From Herpetosiphon gulosus (GTDB lineage: Bacteria > Chloroflexota > Chloroflexia > Chloroflexales > Herpetosiphonaceae), in the NCBI RefSeq assembly GCF_039545135.1, contig NZ_BAABRU010000007.1, forward strand, positions 248,001-312,000: DNA of 64,000 nt. Reading direction: 5' to 3'. The translations under genes and the position numbers were made by a program. Below the pieces are notes generated by a model. The model made no database searches. It had not been told where the DNA came from and saw only the letters and a list, made by a program, of their open reading frames with translations. This document shows, piece by piece, positions 51,969-61,885 of this stretch. Numbering within the stretch: position 1 is the stretch's first letter; each line of letters opens with the position of its first letter.

Positions 51969-53429
51969 ATGCAAGAGTTACCAAATCGACTGATGATTGT
52001 CTCGAATCGGCTGCCGATTTCAATTGCTGAACAAGCCGATGGTACACCTACCATCAAGCCCGCTTCGGGTGGCTTGGTTACTGCGCTCGACCCAATTTTG
52101 CGCCAAGCACGCGGAACCTGGATCGGCTGGTCGGGTACAAATGAGGCGGATCAAACGGTCGATCAATTACTCGAACATGCCACCAATTCGATTGGTTATA
52201 GCATGCATGCGATTCACCTGAGCCAAGAGGAACAGGAAAAATTTTATTTGGGCTTTTCGAATGAGATTATCTGGCCATTATTTCACGATTTGCAGTCGCG
52301 TTGTAATTTCGACCCGAACTATTGGACAACTTATGAGCAAGTTAATCGTAAATATGCTGAAACAATCGCCCAACATTATCGTGACGATACCTATATTTGG
52401 GTCCAAGATTACCAATTAATTAATGTTGCTTGTGAGTTGCGCCAGCTCGGAATTGATGCCCATATTGGGTTCTTCTTGCATATTCCCTTCCCTCATATCG
52501 ATATTTTCCTGAAATTACCGTGGCGCGAGCAAATTCTGAATGGCTTGTTGGAATACGATTTACTAGGTTTTCAAACCAACCGCGATTTGAATAATTTTTT
52601 GATTTGTGTTGAGGCATTATTACCCGATGCAGAAATCGATCGCGCTGGTGAATATCCATTAATTCTGCATGCAGATCGCAATCCCACCAAAGTTGGCTTC
52701 TTCCCAATTAGCATTGATCCACAAGAATTTCGCACAGCAGCGCATACCTCAAATGTTGATATTTTATATAGCCAGATTCGTGAGGCTTTTGCAGGACGTA
52801 AAATAATTCTTGGCGTTGATCGTTTAGATTATACCAAGGGCATTCCTGATCGCTTGCAAGCATTTAGTGCATTGCTTGAAACGTATCCTGAGTTACAGCA
52901 AAAAATTTCATTAACTCAAGTAGTTGTGCCAAGCCGCGAAGATATTAGTGAATACGCCGATTTGAAGCAAACAATTCAGCAATTAGTTAGTGAAATTAAT
53001 GGCAAATATACCAAAATCGGTTGGGTACCAATTCATTACATTTTTCGCTCCTTGCCGCGTGAAGAATTATTAGCCTATTATCGCGCTGCCCATGCTGCAT
53101 TAATCACACCATTAAAGGATGGCATGAATCTTGTAGCAAAGGAATATGCGGTCTGTGGGCCTGATGATGGTGTACTGATCTTAAGTGAATTTGCAGGGGC
53201 AGCAATGCAACTATCCGAACACTCATTGACGGTTAATCCATATGATATTAATGGCACAGCTCAAGCACTTTATAATGCAGTCACAATGCCACGCTTAGAA
53301 CGAATTGAACATATTAGCAAGCTCCGTCATTCGATCAATCAATATGATATTTATTGGTGGGTTGATACATTTTTACAAGCAGCGAATGTCAAGCGTTCGG
53401 GAACAATTGAACAAGCCTCAGGTCTATAA
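51969..53429 (+). CDS. otsA: Trehalose-6-phosphate synthase OtsA (GT20)
   Basis: 486 residues, close to the E. coli enzyme. It transfers glucose from UDP-glucose (or GDP-glucose) to glucose 6-phosphate. Visible motifs are SNRLPISI, SGGLVTALDP, GWSGTNE, GVDRLDYTKGIPDRL, and ILSEFAGAAMQLS. The usual HDYHL loop reads QDYQL, so two His are Gln; the Asp is kept. It begins the otsA-treS-otsB operon, which together makes trehalose by two routes. Confidence 0.94.
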   Translation: MQELPNRLMIVSNRLPISIAEQADGTPTIKPASGGLVTALDPILRQARGTWIGWSGTNEADQTVDQLLEHATNSIGYSMHAIHLSQEEQEKFYLGFSNEIIWPLFHDLQSRCNFDPNYWTTYEQVNRKYAETIAQHYRDDTYIWVQDYQLINVACELRQLGIDAHIGFFLHIPFPHIDIFLKLPWREQILNGLLEYDLLGFQTNRDLNNFLICVEALLPDAEIDRAGEYPLILHADRNPTKVGFFPISIDPQEFRTAAHTSNVDILYSQIREAFAGRKIILGVDRLDYTKGIPDRLQAFSALLETYPELQQKISLTQVVVPSREDISEYADLKQTIQQLVSEINGKYTKIGWVPIHYIFRSLPREELLAYYRAAHAALITPLKDGMNLVAKEYAVCGPDDGVLILSEFAGAAMQLSEHSLTVNPYDINGTAQALYNAVTMPRLERIEHISKLRHSINQYDIYWWVDTFLQAANVKRSGTIEQASGL

Positions 53430-53454
53430 GTATGTATGCTACTAAAGGAGTTTT

Positions 53455-55101
53455 ATGCAAAACGATTGGTATAAAGATGCAATCTTTTACGAATTGCATG
53501 TACGAGCTTTTCAGGATAGCAATGGTGATGGCAATGGTGATTTTCGCGGTTTGATTTCGCGCTTAGATTATTTACAAAGTTTAGGCGTTGATTGTTTATG
53601 GTTATTGCCATTTTATCCATCACCTGGCAAAGATGATGGTTATGATGTGGCAGATTATTGTAATGTACATCCTAGCTATGGCACGATGGAAGATGTTGTA
53701 ACATTTTTCGAAGCAGCCCATTCACGCGGCTTGCGAGTAATGATCGACCTTGTAGTTAATCATACCTCGGATCAGCATCCCTGGTTTCAAGCAGCACGCC
53801 AACCTGATTCGCCTTATCGTGATTATTATGTTTGGAGTGATACAAATCAACGTTATCGCGATGCCCGGATTATTTTCACCGATACCGAACGCTCAAATTG
53901 GGCTTGGGATGAAGTCTCTAGTTCATATTATTGGCATCGTTTCTTCAGCCATCAACCTGATTTAAATTACGAAAATCCCGCCGTTTTGGAAGAAATGTAC
54001 AATATTATGCGTTTTTGGCTCGATCGCGGGGTTGATGGATTTCGGGTTGATGCAGTGCCCTACTTAATCGAACGTGAAGGCACAAATTGCGAAAACTTGC
54101 CTGAAACCCATGCAATTTTGCGCAAAATGCGTGAATTTGTTGATCAGCATTATCCGCATTGTGTACTACTAGCTGAAGCCAACCAATGGCCCGATGATGT
54201 ACGCCATTATTTCGGCAATGATGATGAATTTCATATGGCCTTTAATTTTCCAGTGATGCCACGCATGTTTATGGCAGTTCGCAAGGAAGATAGTACGCCA
54301 ATTATCGATATTGTACGTCAAACGCCTAAAATTCCTGAAAACTGCCAATGGGCAACTTTTTTACGCAATCACGATGAACTAACCCTCGAAATGGTCACTG
54401 ATGAAGAACGCGATTATATGTACCGTGAATATGCAGCCGATCCACGCATGAAAATTAATATTGGGATTCGGCGACGTTTAGCACCCTTGATGGATAACGC
54501 TCGTCGCCGTATGGAATTGATGAATAGCATGCTGTTGAGTTTGCCAGGCTCGCCAATTATTTATTATGGCGATGAGATTGGTATGGGCGATAATATTTAT
54601 CTTGGCGACCGCAACGGCGTGCGTACTCCGATGCAATGGAATGGCGACCGCAATGCTGGTTTTTCGGCTGCCGATTTTGCCCGTTTGTATAGCCCAGTGA
54701 TTATCGATCCAGTTTATGGCTATCAAGCGATCAATGTTGAAGCACAGGAGCGCGTGCAATCATCATTATTAAATTGGATGAAGCGCTTAATTCGGGTGCG
54801 TAAGCGTTATTCAGTCTTTGGGCGCGGCGATATTCAGATTCTCGAAACTCAAAATCGCAAAGTTTTAGCCTATTTGCGCAGTTACGCCGACCAAACAGTG
54901 CTGATCGTCAATAATCTTTCGCGCTTTATCCAGCCAGTTGAGCTGGATTTGGCTGAGTTTGCAGGCATGCGCTTGGTAGAATTAATTGGTGAAACGCCAT
55001 TTCCAACGATTGCAACGACACCATATTTTCTCTCGCTAGCGCCGCATGGCTTTATCTGGTTCCGAATCGAAGGAGTGCGCCTTGCTCTCGACGACGCTTA
55101 A
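53455..55101 (+). CDS. treS: Trehalose synthase TreS (GH13)
   Basis: 548 residues, AAGGAG present. It isomerises maltose to trehalose. GH13 features: [11 protein letters not shown] region, [11 protein letters not shown] (nucleophile Asp), LLAEANQWP (Glu), [11 protein letters not shown] (Asp), and TreS-typical [11 protein letters not shown] with [11 protein letters not shown]. Its 3' end overlaps otsB by 20 bp, so otsB is coupled. TreS allows interconversion between maltose and trehalose pools next to the OtsAB route. Confidence 0.93.
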   Translation: MQNDWYKDAIFYELHVRAFQDSNGDGNGDFRGLISRLDYLQSLGVDCLWLLPFYPSPGKDDGYDVADYCNVHPSYGTMEDVVTFFEAAHSRGLRVMIDLVVNHTSDQHPWFQAARQPDSPYRDYYVWSDTNQRYRDARIIFTDTERSNWAWDEVSSSYYWHRFFSHQPDLNYENPAVLEEMYNIMRFWLDRGVDGFRVDAVPYLIEREGTNCENLPETHAILRKMREFVDQHYPHCVLLAEANQWPDDVRHYFGNDDEFHMAFNFPVMPRMFMAVRKEDSTPIIDIVRQTPKIPENCQWATFLRNHDELTLEMVTDEERDYMYREYAADPRMKINIGIRRRLAPLMDNARRRMELMNSMLLSLPGSPIIYYGDEIGMGDNIYLGDRNGVRTPMQWNGDRNAGFSAADFARLYSPVIIDPVYGYQAINVEAQERVQSSLLNWMKRLIRVRKRYSVFGRGDIQILETQNRKVLAYLRSYADQTVLIVNNLSRFIQPVELDLAEFAGMRLVELIGETPFPTIATTPYFLSLAPHGFIWFRIEGVRLALDDA

Positions 55102-55900
55102 ACAACGCTTGCAGCCACTTATTGCCGTGGAGCGCTTGGGATTAATCACCGATATCGATGGTACGATCAGCCGAATTGCCCCAACGCCTGATGGCGCAAC
55201 GGTTGAGCCCTTATGTCGGGCTGCCTTGGGTCAATTAACTGAGTATTTGCCCTTAGTTGCCGCCGTTTCTGGTCGGGCTGCCCGCGATGTCCAACGCATG
55301 CTGCAACTGCCAGCAATGCGCTATATCGGCAACCATGGCTTAGAAATCTGGGGCCACGATGGCGGGATGCTCGTGCCTGCTGCTCAACCATATAGCGCCG
55401 CCGTGCGCGAATTTGTGGTGGCGATGCAGCGCTACGAGTTGCCCGAGGGCGTGGTACTCGAATCCAAGGGCATCACGGCGACCTTGCACTATCGCTTAGC
55501 GACCGATCAAACGGCGGCTGAACTTTGGCTGCGCAAGGTTTTGGCCGAACTAGCCGCCGCCCACAATTTGATTATCACCGAAGGCTTGATGATTTTCGAG
55601 GTTCGCCCGCCCGTTGATTGGCATAAGGGCAGCGCGGTCGCTTGGCTGATCGAGGATCACAAACTTGAGGCAGCAATCTTTTTGGGCGATGATTTGACCG
55701 ATGTTGATGGCTTTCGCTCGATTGCGGCAGCGCGTGAACAGGGTTGCCAAGCCTTGGCGATCGGCGTAATCAACCCTGAATCGCATCCATCAGTAGCTGA
55801 AACCGCCGATATTTGTATTAATGGTGTTGATGCAAGTGCTGAGGTTTTACAATGGATTCTTGAGCAGCGGTTGGCACGCACACATCCCGCTGGTAGCTAG
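55082..55900 (+). CDS. otsB: Trehalose-6-phosphate phosphatase OtsB (HAD)
   Basis: About 272 residues from a TTG that follows AAGGAG at eight bases, overlapping treS. HAD motifs: ITDIDGTIS (DxDGT), [17 protein letters not shown] and [11 protein letters not shown]. It removes the phosphate from trehalose 6-phosphate made by OtsA. A longer frame starting at ATG 55046 has no ribosome site. Confidence 0.9.
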   Translation: MLSTTLKQRLQPLIAVERLGLITDIDGTISRIAPTPDGATVEPLCRAALGQLTEYLPLVAAVSGRAARDVQRMLQLPAMRYIGNHGLEIWGHDGGMLVPAAQPYSAAVREFVVAMQRYELPEGVVLESKGITATLHYRLATDQTAAELWLRKVLAELAAAHNLIITEGLMIFEVRPPVDWHKGSAVAWLIEDHKLEAAIFLGDDLTDVDGFRSIAAAREQGCQALAIGVINPESHPSVAETADICINGVDASAEVLQWILEQRLARTHPAGS

Positions 55901-55982
55901 GACTTTTGGTATAGCTGACATTGTTGACATCGCTCAACGTGTCAGCTATGGTAATACCAAGAATGCCTATCAAGGAGATACC

Positions 55983-57059
55983 ATGAGTGAACCAGCCGAA
56001 TCAAAACTACAAGAATTCCAAAATCAATTAGTAAAGAAATTATTAGAGCTGTTTGATGTTGTAATTGCAGATCGACGATCTTATTATCAAAAAAATCCAC
56101 ATAAAATTCCAAGTAGACAAGAAGTTGGACAATTAATTAAAGCCTACAGTTATAAAAATGCAGCCATAACAGCAGGATTAAATCTTATTCCAGGACCGTG
56201 GGGATTATTAGCAATTGTTCCTGAAATAGTTTTAATTATACGCAATCAGCTATCGATGATTTACGACATCGCTGCGGCTTATGAACAAGATAAAGTAATG
56301 AATAGAGAGTTACTAGCAGGTATTTTAGCATCGAGTTTAGGTGTAGGAACACTTGGATTAATAACTATTCGTGGCGGAACTGTTTTTGTTAAACGTGCTT
56401 CATTAAGAATATTTCAGCAAATTATAGCAATTCTAGGTGGAAAAATAACGCAACGGTTGATAAAACAACAAATCAGTAAATTTCTACCAGTTGTTGGGGC
56501 TATTTCTATGGCTGTTTGGTCGAAATATACAACCACCAGTATTGGCAAAAAAGCTACAGAGATTTTGAGAAAGAAAATTGAATTTAGCGATGAAGAAGTA
56601 ACACAAGCAGAGGCTAAGGCAGATGATGTCGTCGAGGTAGTCATAGACATAGATCCAACCATCGACTCCGAGCTAGATCAAGTCAATCCTGATATAGATT
56701 CAAATGCTGCCCAGCCACTTGATCTTCTCAAAATTAAAGCAGTCATTAATCTGATGAAAACTGGTGACCAAATTACTCAACAAGATTTGGATTATGTTGA
56801 TTCTATCATCCATGCCGCCGCTTTTGATACCGAAACACAGTATTATTTGAATGGATTGTTACAAACCAGCAATAAAATAGATCTTGATTATAGCTTGTTC
56901 AGTAACAATCCTAATCATTCCCTAGAAATACTGCAATCGATGATTCAATTCGTGAAACAACGCGATTCAATCCACATCACTCAAAAAATGTATATCAAGC
57001 AAGTTGGTAAGCTTTTGGAATTCTCCGATGAGGATGTTGTTGAATTGCTTAATGCTTGA
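55983..57059 (+). CDS. Membrane protein with EcsC/DUF697-like and TerB-like parts
   Basis: 358 residues from the ATG preceded by AAGGAGA. The N-terminal ~200 residues contain two to three hydrophobic hairpins (AITAGLNLIPGPWGLLAIVPEIVLIIRNQ, LLAGILASSLGVGTLGLI) like EcsC or DUF697 proteins. The acidic linker is followed by a helical C-terminus (ILQSMIQFVKQRDSIHITQKMYIKQVGKLLEFSDEDVVELL) resembling TerB. The base composition is AT-rich compared with the trehalose operon. Function unknown. Confidence 0.6.
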   Translation: MSEPAESKLQEFQNQLVKKLLELFDVVIADRRSYYQKNPHKIPSRQEVGQLIKAYSYKNAAITAGLNLIPGPWGLLAIVPEIVLIIRNQLSMIYDIAAAYEQDKVMNRELLAGILASSLGVGTLGLITIRGGTVFVKRASLRIFQQIIAILGGKITQRLIKQQISKFLPVVGAISMAVWSKYTTTSIGKKATEILRKKIEFSDEEVTQAEAKADDVVEVVIDIDPTIDSELDQVNPDIDSNAAQPLDLLKIKAVINLMKTGDQITQQDLDYVDSIIHAAAFDTETQYYLNGLLQTSNKIDLDYSLFSNNPNHSLEILQSMIQFVKQRDSIHITQKMYIKQVGKLLEFSDEDVVELLNA

Positions 57060-57179
57060 TTTTAAGTATTTTTTTAGAATTACAGCTACTCATTAATAAA
57101 ATTTTAAGATGATCGCACTATACTTGCTGGCAGCGTGAGCCAATCACGTGGGCTATTTTCTTCAGTTGAAGGAGCAAGT

Positions 57180-58568
57180 ATGCAGCGTAGGTTAACATGG
57201 CGTTGGTTGGGGTTGCTTAGTTTAGCACTAGGTTTGTTAATTCAAGCACCGGTTTCGGCTCAAACTCGCAACCCTCAACGAGCTAATTTAACGGTAACGG
57301 TCACCAATGTTGATGGCAAGCCCGTGAGCAACGCTACGGTTTCAGTTGCTAGTTTGGGCTTAACTGCCACAACCGATGCGGCAGGTACTGCCCATTTTAG
57401 CCTAGCAACCAGCGAGAGCCAAGCAATCGAAGTAGCGGTTGATGCTCAGGGTCATCGCGCTTGGCGCTTACGCAATGCCCAGTTAATTCCCAATGACACG
57501 CTATTGGTTGATGCCCCACTCACGCTCGCCAATAAAGTCGTCGATCAACAACCTGAGATTATCGAGCTTCAGCCGCATCGTTTAACCAGCAACGTACTCC
57601 AAGAAGCTAGTTTAAATGATGCTGAATTGAATCAGATTATGGCGGGAACAAATACCACACCGCCAAGCACGATTCGGGTCTATCGCGTGAGCCTTGGGCG
57701 AATTGATACGGTCAATTTCAAAACGTATGTTAAGCATGTCTTGCCCAATGAATGGGTAGCTGGCTGGCGGACTGAATCGTTGCGTTCTGGCGCGATGGCC
57801 TCGAAAACCTATGCTTGGTATCGCACGATGTACCCCAAATATCCGGGCAAAGGCTATGATACCAAGGATACGACCGCCGACCAAGTCTACAATCCCAATG
57901 TGTCGTATGCTAGCACCAACGCAGCGGTTGATGATACATGGAACTATCGCTTGATCAAAAACAATGCGATTTTCCAAAGCCAATATTGTGCTGGCTCCTA
58001 CAATGGCAGTCGCACGTCCGGACAGTGTAGCCAAAATCATGGTTGGACAGTTGGCTTGTATATGAGCCAATGGGGTTCGAAATATCTGGCTGATAATGGC
58101 TCAACCTGGCGTTCAATCCTAACGTTCTACTATGATAACGTCACAATTGGCACGATCGCTGGTGGTACAACTCCTAGTTTGCCCGCTTGGCCTAGCTTGC
58201 GCAACGGCAGTTCGGGCAACGATGTTAAGGCTGCTCAGCATCTATTGCGTTCGCATGGCCATTCGCTGACTGCTGACGGAGCATTTGGCGCAGGCACCGA
58301 ACAAGCTGTGCGTAACTTCCAAAGTGCCAATGGCTTAACCGCCGATGGGATTATCGGCCCACAAACCTATGCCAAACTGATCAAAACCGTACAAAACGGC
58401 AGCAGCGGCGATGCAGTTCGGGCAATTCAAACATTATTAGGCCTAACGGTTGATGGGGCATTTGGCGCTGGCACGGAACAAGCAGTGCTTAATGTACAAT
58501 CAACCTATGGCCTGACCCGCGATGGAATTGTTGGGCCAATCACATGGCAAGCAGCTTTTGGCAAGTAA
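57180..58568 (+). CDS. Secreted SpoIID-domain protein with peptidoglycan-binding repeats
   Basis: About 462 residues from the ATG preceded by AAGGAG. Signal peptide (LGLLSLALGLLIQAPVSA), a CarboxypepD-regulatory-like domain (LTVTVTNVDGKPVSNATVSV), a SpoIID/LytB-like domain (ESLRSGAMASKTYAWYRT, YDTKDTTADQVYNP), and two PG_binding_1 repeats (FGAGTEQAVRNFQSANGLTADGIIGP and again). It acts on or binds cell-wall peptidoglycan outside the cell. SpoIID itself is a lytic transglycosylase; activity here is not proven. Confidence 0.88.
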   Translation: MQRRLTWRWLGLLSLALGLLIQAPVSAQTRNPQRANLTVTVTNVDGKPVSNATVSVASLGLTATTDAAGTAHFSLATSESQAIEVAVDAQGHRAWRLRNAQLIPNDTLLVDAPLTLANKVVDQQPEIIELQPHRLTSNVLQEASLNDAELNQIMAGTNTTPPSTIRVYRVSLGRIDTVNFKTYVKHVLPNEWVAGWRTESLRSGAMASKTYAWYRTMYPKYPGKGYDTKDTTADQVYNPNVSYASTNAAVDDTWNYRLIKNNAIFQSQYCAGSYNGSRTSGQCSQNHGWTVGLYMSQWGSKYLADNGSTWRSILTFYYDNVTIGTIAGGTTPSLPAWPSLRNGSSGNDVKAAQHLLRSHGHSLTADGAFGAGTEQAVRNFQSANGLTADGIIGPQTYAKLIKTVQNGSSGDAVRAIQTLLGLTVDGAFGAGTEQAVLNVQSTYGLTRDGIVGPITWQAAFGK

Positions 58569-58597
58569 CCATTCAATCGCTTAATCAAGTTCAAGCC

Positions 58598-58630
58598 TGC
58601 GCCTGCCAATGTTGGTAGGCGCATTCGTTT
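58598..58630 (+). terminator. Intrinsic terminator after the SpoIID-domain gene
   Basis: TGCGCCTGCCA / TGGTAGGCGCA stem (one mismatch) with a four-base loop, then TTCGTTT. Confidence 0.65.
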
Positions 58631-58730
58631 AAATCGCTTAATTTTATCAAGTTGTGACTTTGACTTATCGTGTCATGCAAAGTATGCTATGCGCAGTTTT
58701 ACGCCCAGAGAGTCTAACAAGGACAACGCT

Positions 58731-59399
58731 GTGAGTATTGAAACCACCAGCCTGATTAGCGAGCTAGAGGCGATTCATGCCACCCGCGAAATCGCGCTCA
58801 AATCGGCTCGCGAACTGATTCGCCAATGTGCCAACACAATTCGGGCAGTCCATCGCCACGAATGGGCTTTGGCCGAACCACTCTTGCAAGCAACGGCGAC
58901 GGCAGCTCAAAGCCTGCACGAACGCCTTCAGGATTATCCGGCCTTGCTGTATGCAGGCTATACCCAAGATGCCTTCAAAGAATATGCCGAAGCTGCCTTG
59001 ACTTTGGCCTTGGTACGCGGCGAAACCTTACCAACCCATCACGCCTTGGGCGTTGAAGCAGCGGCCTATTTAAATGGTTTAGCCGAGGCCGCCAGCGAAT
59101 TGCGGCGCTATATTCTCGATGGCCTGCGCCATGGCAAGGTCGATAGCGGCGAACGCCTGCTCGATCAGATGGATGAGATCTATAGCTTTTTGGTGACTGT
59201 CGATTTCCCCGATGCCGTAACCAGTGGCTTGCGCCGCACAACCGATGCACTACGAGCAGTGCTCGAACGCACCCGTGGCGATCTGACCAGCGCCGTGCGC
59301 CAAGAACAATTGGTTGTCGCCCTCGCCCGCTTTGAACAACATATGGGGCTGCCCCTCGCTGCGCTACAGGAGTCAACGCCCGATGAAACAGACAGTTAG
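58731..59399 (+). CDS. Translin-family protein
   Basis: About 222 residues, mostly helical, from the GTG preceded by AAGGA. The C-terminal region (RRTTDALRAVLERTRGDLTSAVRQEQLV) matches the translin ending with its GDLTnalRQ motif, and AARDxK-like helices fill the N-terminal half. Eukaryotic translin binds nucleic acids and, with TRAX, degrades RNA; bacterial functions are unknown. It overlaps aroA by 17 bp. Confidence 0.75.
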   Translation: MSIETTSLISELEAIHATREIALKSARELIRQCANTIRAVHRHEWALAEPLLQATATAAQSLHERLQDYPALLYAGYTQDAFKEYAEAALTLALVRGETLPTHHALGVEAAAYLNGLAEAASELRRYILDGLRHGKVDSGERLLDQMDEIYSFLVTVDFPDAVTSGLRRTTDALRAVLERTRGDLTSAVRQEQLVVALARFEQHMGLPLAALQESTPDETDS

Positions 59400-60678
59400 C
59401 CATGCCAAGCGCCTACGCGGGGCAATTAGCGTCCCAGGTGATAAATCGATCTCGCATCGCTCGGTGTTGTTCAATGCTTTAGCCGAGGGCAACGCCGAAA
59501 TTACGGGCTTCTTGCCAGGCGCTGATTGTCTTTCGTCAATCGCCTGTTTGCGTCAAATGGGCGTTGAAATTGAACACACCGATGATAAAGTACGGGTGTT
59601 CGGGCGGGGTTTGCGTGGCCTACGCGAGCCAAGCGACGTTTTAGATTGTGGTAATTCGGGCACAACCCTGCGATTATTGGCTGGTTTGTTGGCTGGACAG
59701 CCATTTTTGAGCGTGCTGACTGGCGATGCCTCGTTGCGTTCACGCCCACAACGCCGCATCACCGAACCATTACGTCAACTAGGAGCTAAGCTCGATGGCC
59801 GCGATAACGGTAATCGTGCGCCATTGGTGATTCGCGGCACAACAATTCATGGTGGCAACTACGAATTGCCAATCGCCAGTGCTCAAGTTAAATCGGCCTT
59901 GCTCTTGGCTGGCTTAACTGGCGATGCTCCAATGCGTTTATCGGGCAAGATTGTCAGTCGCGACCATACCGAGCGTATGTTGATCGCGATGGGCGTTGAT
60001 CTGACAGTCAAAGATGGTGAGATTGTGCTCTATCCACCGAGCCATCCGGTTTTCCCCTATCCACTTTCGTTGCATGTTCCAGGCGATCCTTCATCGGCAA
60101 CCTTCTGGTGGGTGGCAGCGGCAATTCACCCCGATGCGGAAATTACCACCTTGGGCGTGGGATTAAACCCTAGCCGCACCGGAGCGCTCGATGTGCTCAA
60201 AGCCATGGGCGCGAATATTACGATCAGCAACGAGCGCAATGAAGGCGCAGAGCCAGTTGGCGATGTAACTGTGCGCGGCGGTGGCTTGCGGGGCACACGC
60301 ATCGATGGTGATTTAATTCCGCGTTTGATCGACGAGATCCCCGTGCTAGCAGTGGCGGCAGCCTGTGCAGTTGGCGAAACCGTAGTTGCCGATGCCGAAG
60401 AACTGCGAGCCAAAGAAACCGATCGCGTAGCCACGGTAGTTAGCGAATTAAGCGCGATGGGTGCAACCCTTGAAGCCACACCCGATGGCATGATCATCGC
60501 TGGTGGTGGTGAGTTGCAGGGTGCTAAAGTTCAATCGCATGGCGATCATCGGATCGCCATGGCCTTGGCGGTGGCTGGCTTAGTGGCCGAAGGCGAAACA
60601 ATTATCGACGAAGCCGAAGCCGTAACCGTCTCGTACCCAACATTCTGGCAGCATTACGCGCAGATCAAAGAAGCCTGA
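59383..60678 (+). CDS. aroA: 3-phosphoshikimate 1-carboxyvinyltransferase (EPSP synthase)
   Basis: About 431 residues from the ATG preceded by AGGAG. It adds the enolpyruvyl group of PEP to shikimate 3-phosphate in the chorismate pathway. The signatures PGDKSISHRSVLFNALAEG, LDCGNSGTTLRLLAG, and RAKETDRVATVVSEL with DGMIIAGG are present. It is coupled to the translin gene upstream; other aro genes are not in the window. Confidence 0.96.
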   Translation: MKQTVSHAKRLRGAISVPGDKSISHRSVLFNALAEGNAEITGFLPGADCLSSIACLRQMGVEIEHTDDKVRVFGRGLRGLREPSDVLDCGNSGTTLRLLAGLLAGQPFLSVLTGDASLRSRPQRRITEPLRQLGAKLDGRDNGNRAPLVIRGTTIHGGNYELPIASAQVKSALLLAGLTGDAPMRLSGKIVSRDHTERMLIAMGVDLTVKDGEIVLYPPSHPVFPYPLSLHVPGDPSSATFWWVAAAIHPDAEITTLGVGLNPSRTGALDVLKAMGANITISNERNEGAEPVGDVTVRGGGLRGTRIDGDLIPRLIDEIPVLAVAAACAVGETVVADAEELRAKETDRVATVVSELSAMGATLEATPDGMIIAGGGELQGAKVQSHGDHRIAMALAVAGLVAEGETIIDEAEAVTVSYPTFWQHYAQIKEA

Positions 60679-60709
60679 TCGCGCCGATAGCCCAACAAGG
60701 AGGTTGTGC

Positions 60710-61564
60710 ATGTTTCGTTCAGATCTGCTCAAAGACAAAGTGATCATCATCACTGGTGGGGGTTCGGGCTTGGGGCGTTCAATGGGTGAGCGCTTCCTTG
60801 AGTTGGGGGCAAAGTTGGCAATTACCAGCCGCAATGCCGAAAAATTGAGCACCGCAGCCAGCGAAATGATGGCAGCCAAAGGCGGTGAAGTTTTTACGGT
60901 GCCCTGCGATGTGCGCGACCCCGAAGCGGTTGACCAAATGATCGAGGCCGTTTGGAATCATTTCGGCACGGTCGATATTTTGGTTAATAACGCTGCTGGC
61001 AACTTTATCAGCCCAACCGAGAAGCTTTCGCACCGAGCAGTTGATGCCGTTTTGGGAATTGTGTTGCATGGTACGTTTTATTGCACCTTGGCTCTAGGCA
61101 AAAAGTGGATCGAAGCTGGGCGCGGTGGCCAATGTTTGAACATCGTTACAACTTACGCTTGGTCGGGCAGCGGCTTTGTTGTACCATCGGCGGCAGCCAA
61201 AGCTGGGGTTTTGGCCCTTACTCGCTCGTTGGCAGTCGAATGGGCACGCTATGGCATTCGAATGAACGCAATCGCACCTGGCCCCTTCCCAACTCAAGGC
61301 GCTTGGGAACGGCTTGCCCCAACCCCCGAATTGGCTGAACAAGCGCTCAATCGTGTGCCATTACGCCGCGTTGGCGAACATATTGAGCTAGCCAATTTGG
61401 CCGCCTATATGTTGGCCGACGAAGCGGGCTATATCAACGGCGAATGCATCACGATTGACGGCGGCGAGTGGCTGTATGGCGCAGGTCAATTCTCAGGGCT
61501 TGATCGCTTGCCCAACGAAATGTGGGATATGCTCTCCAAAATGACCAAGAAAAGTGGCAATTAA
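60710..61564 (+). CDS. SDR, 2,4-dienoyl-CoA reductase-like
   Basis: About 284 residues from the ATG preceded by AAGGAGG. Rossmann TGGGSGLG, NNAAG, and the substrate part where SAAAKAG replaces the usual YxxxK with a nearby Tyr (TYAWSG), as in the DECR branch (Ser/Lys with a separate Tyr). It should reduce 2,4-dienoyl-CoA or a related enoyl compound using NADPH. A perfect 21-bp palindrome follows the stop. Confidence 0.88.
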   Translation: MFRSDLLKDKVIIITGGGSGLGRSMGERFLELGAKLAITSRNAEKLSTAASEMMAAKGGEVFTVPCDVRDPEAVDQMIEAVWNHFGTVDILVNNAAGNFISPTEKLSHRAVDAVLGIVLHGTFYCTLALGKKWIEAGRGGQCLNIVTTYAWSGSGFVVPSAAAKAGVLALTRSLAVEWARYGIRMNAIAPGPFPTQGAWERLAPTPELAEQALNRVPLRRVGEHIELANLAAYMLADEAGYINGECITIDGGEWLYGAGQFSGLDRLPNEMWDMLSKMTKKSGN

Positions 61565-61565
61565 T

Positions 61566-61632
61566 TAACCACGAAGGACACGAAGGAGGCAAAAAATGAT
61601 TCTTCGTGCTCTTCGTGTCCTTCGTGGTTAAA
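61566..61632. repeat. Palindrome of the CACGAAGGACACGAAG family after the SDR gene
   Basis: TTAACCACGAAGGACACGAAG and its reverse complement form a 21-bp perfect stem with a loop of about 25 bases, placed immediately after the stop. No T-run. The same unit occurs at 12747-12797. Confidence 0.85.
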
Positions 61633-61885
61633 TTTCATCCCTCATAATTAATCCTTATACTTTCCCCTAGGTTCTATGTGTAATGGATCATTGGGTTAAC
61701 AACCATTTCTCTCGTTCCCTCACCCCCAACCCCTCTCCCACTGCGGCGGGCGAGGGGAGCACTCCCTGAGCGATTCCCCCTCGCCTTGCGGGCGGGAGAG
61801 GGGGTGAGGGCATGCTGGCCGTTATTAACGCGATAAACCATTACATCTAGGTTCTATGTTCTTTGCTCTATGTTCTCATTAACCT
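61633..61885. other. Intergenic region with repeat copy E
   Basis: Contains copy E of the long palindromic repeat at 61715-61816 and a GTTCTATGTTCTTTG fragment at 61850-61872. No gene seen. Confidence 0.6.
61715..61816. repeat. Copy E of the long CCCTCACCCCC palindromic repeat
   Basis: Begins CCCTCACCCCCAACCCCTC and ends GGGGGTGAGGGCATGC; internal CTGCGGCGGGCGAGGGG hairpin. Confidence 0.88.

Noticed and set aside
51969-53429. Glucosylglycerol-phosphate synthase instead of OtsA
   Set aside because: The operon with treS and otsB and the GVDRLDYTKG motif favour OtsA, though the QDYQL change leaves a small doubt.
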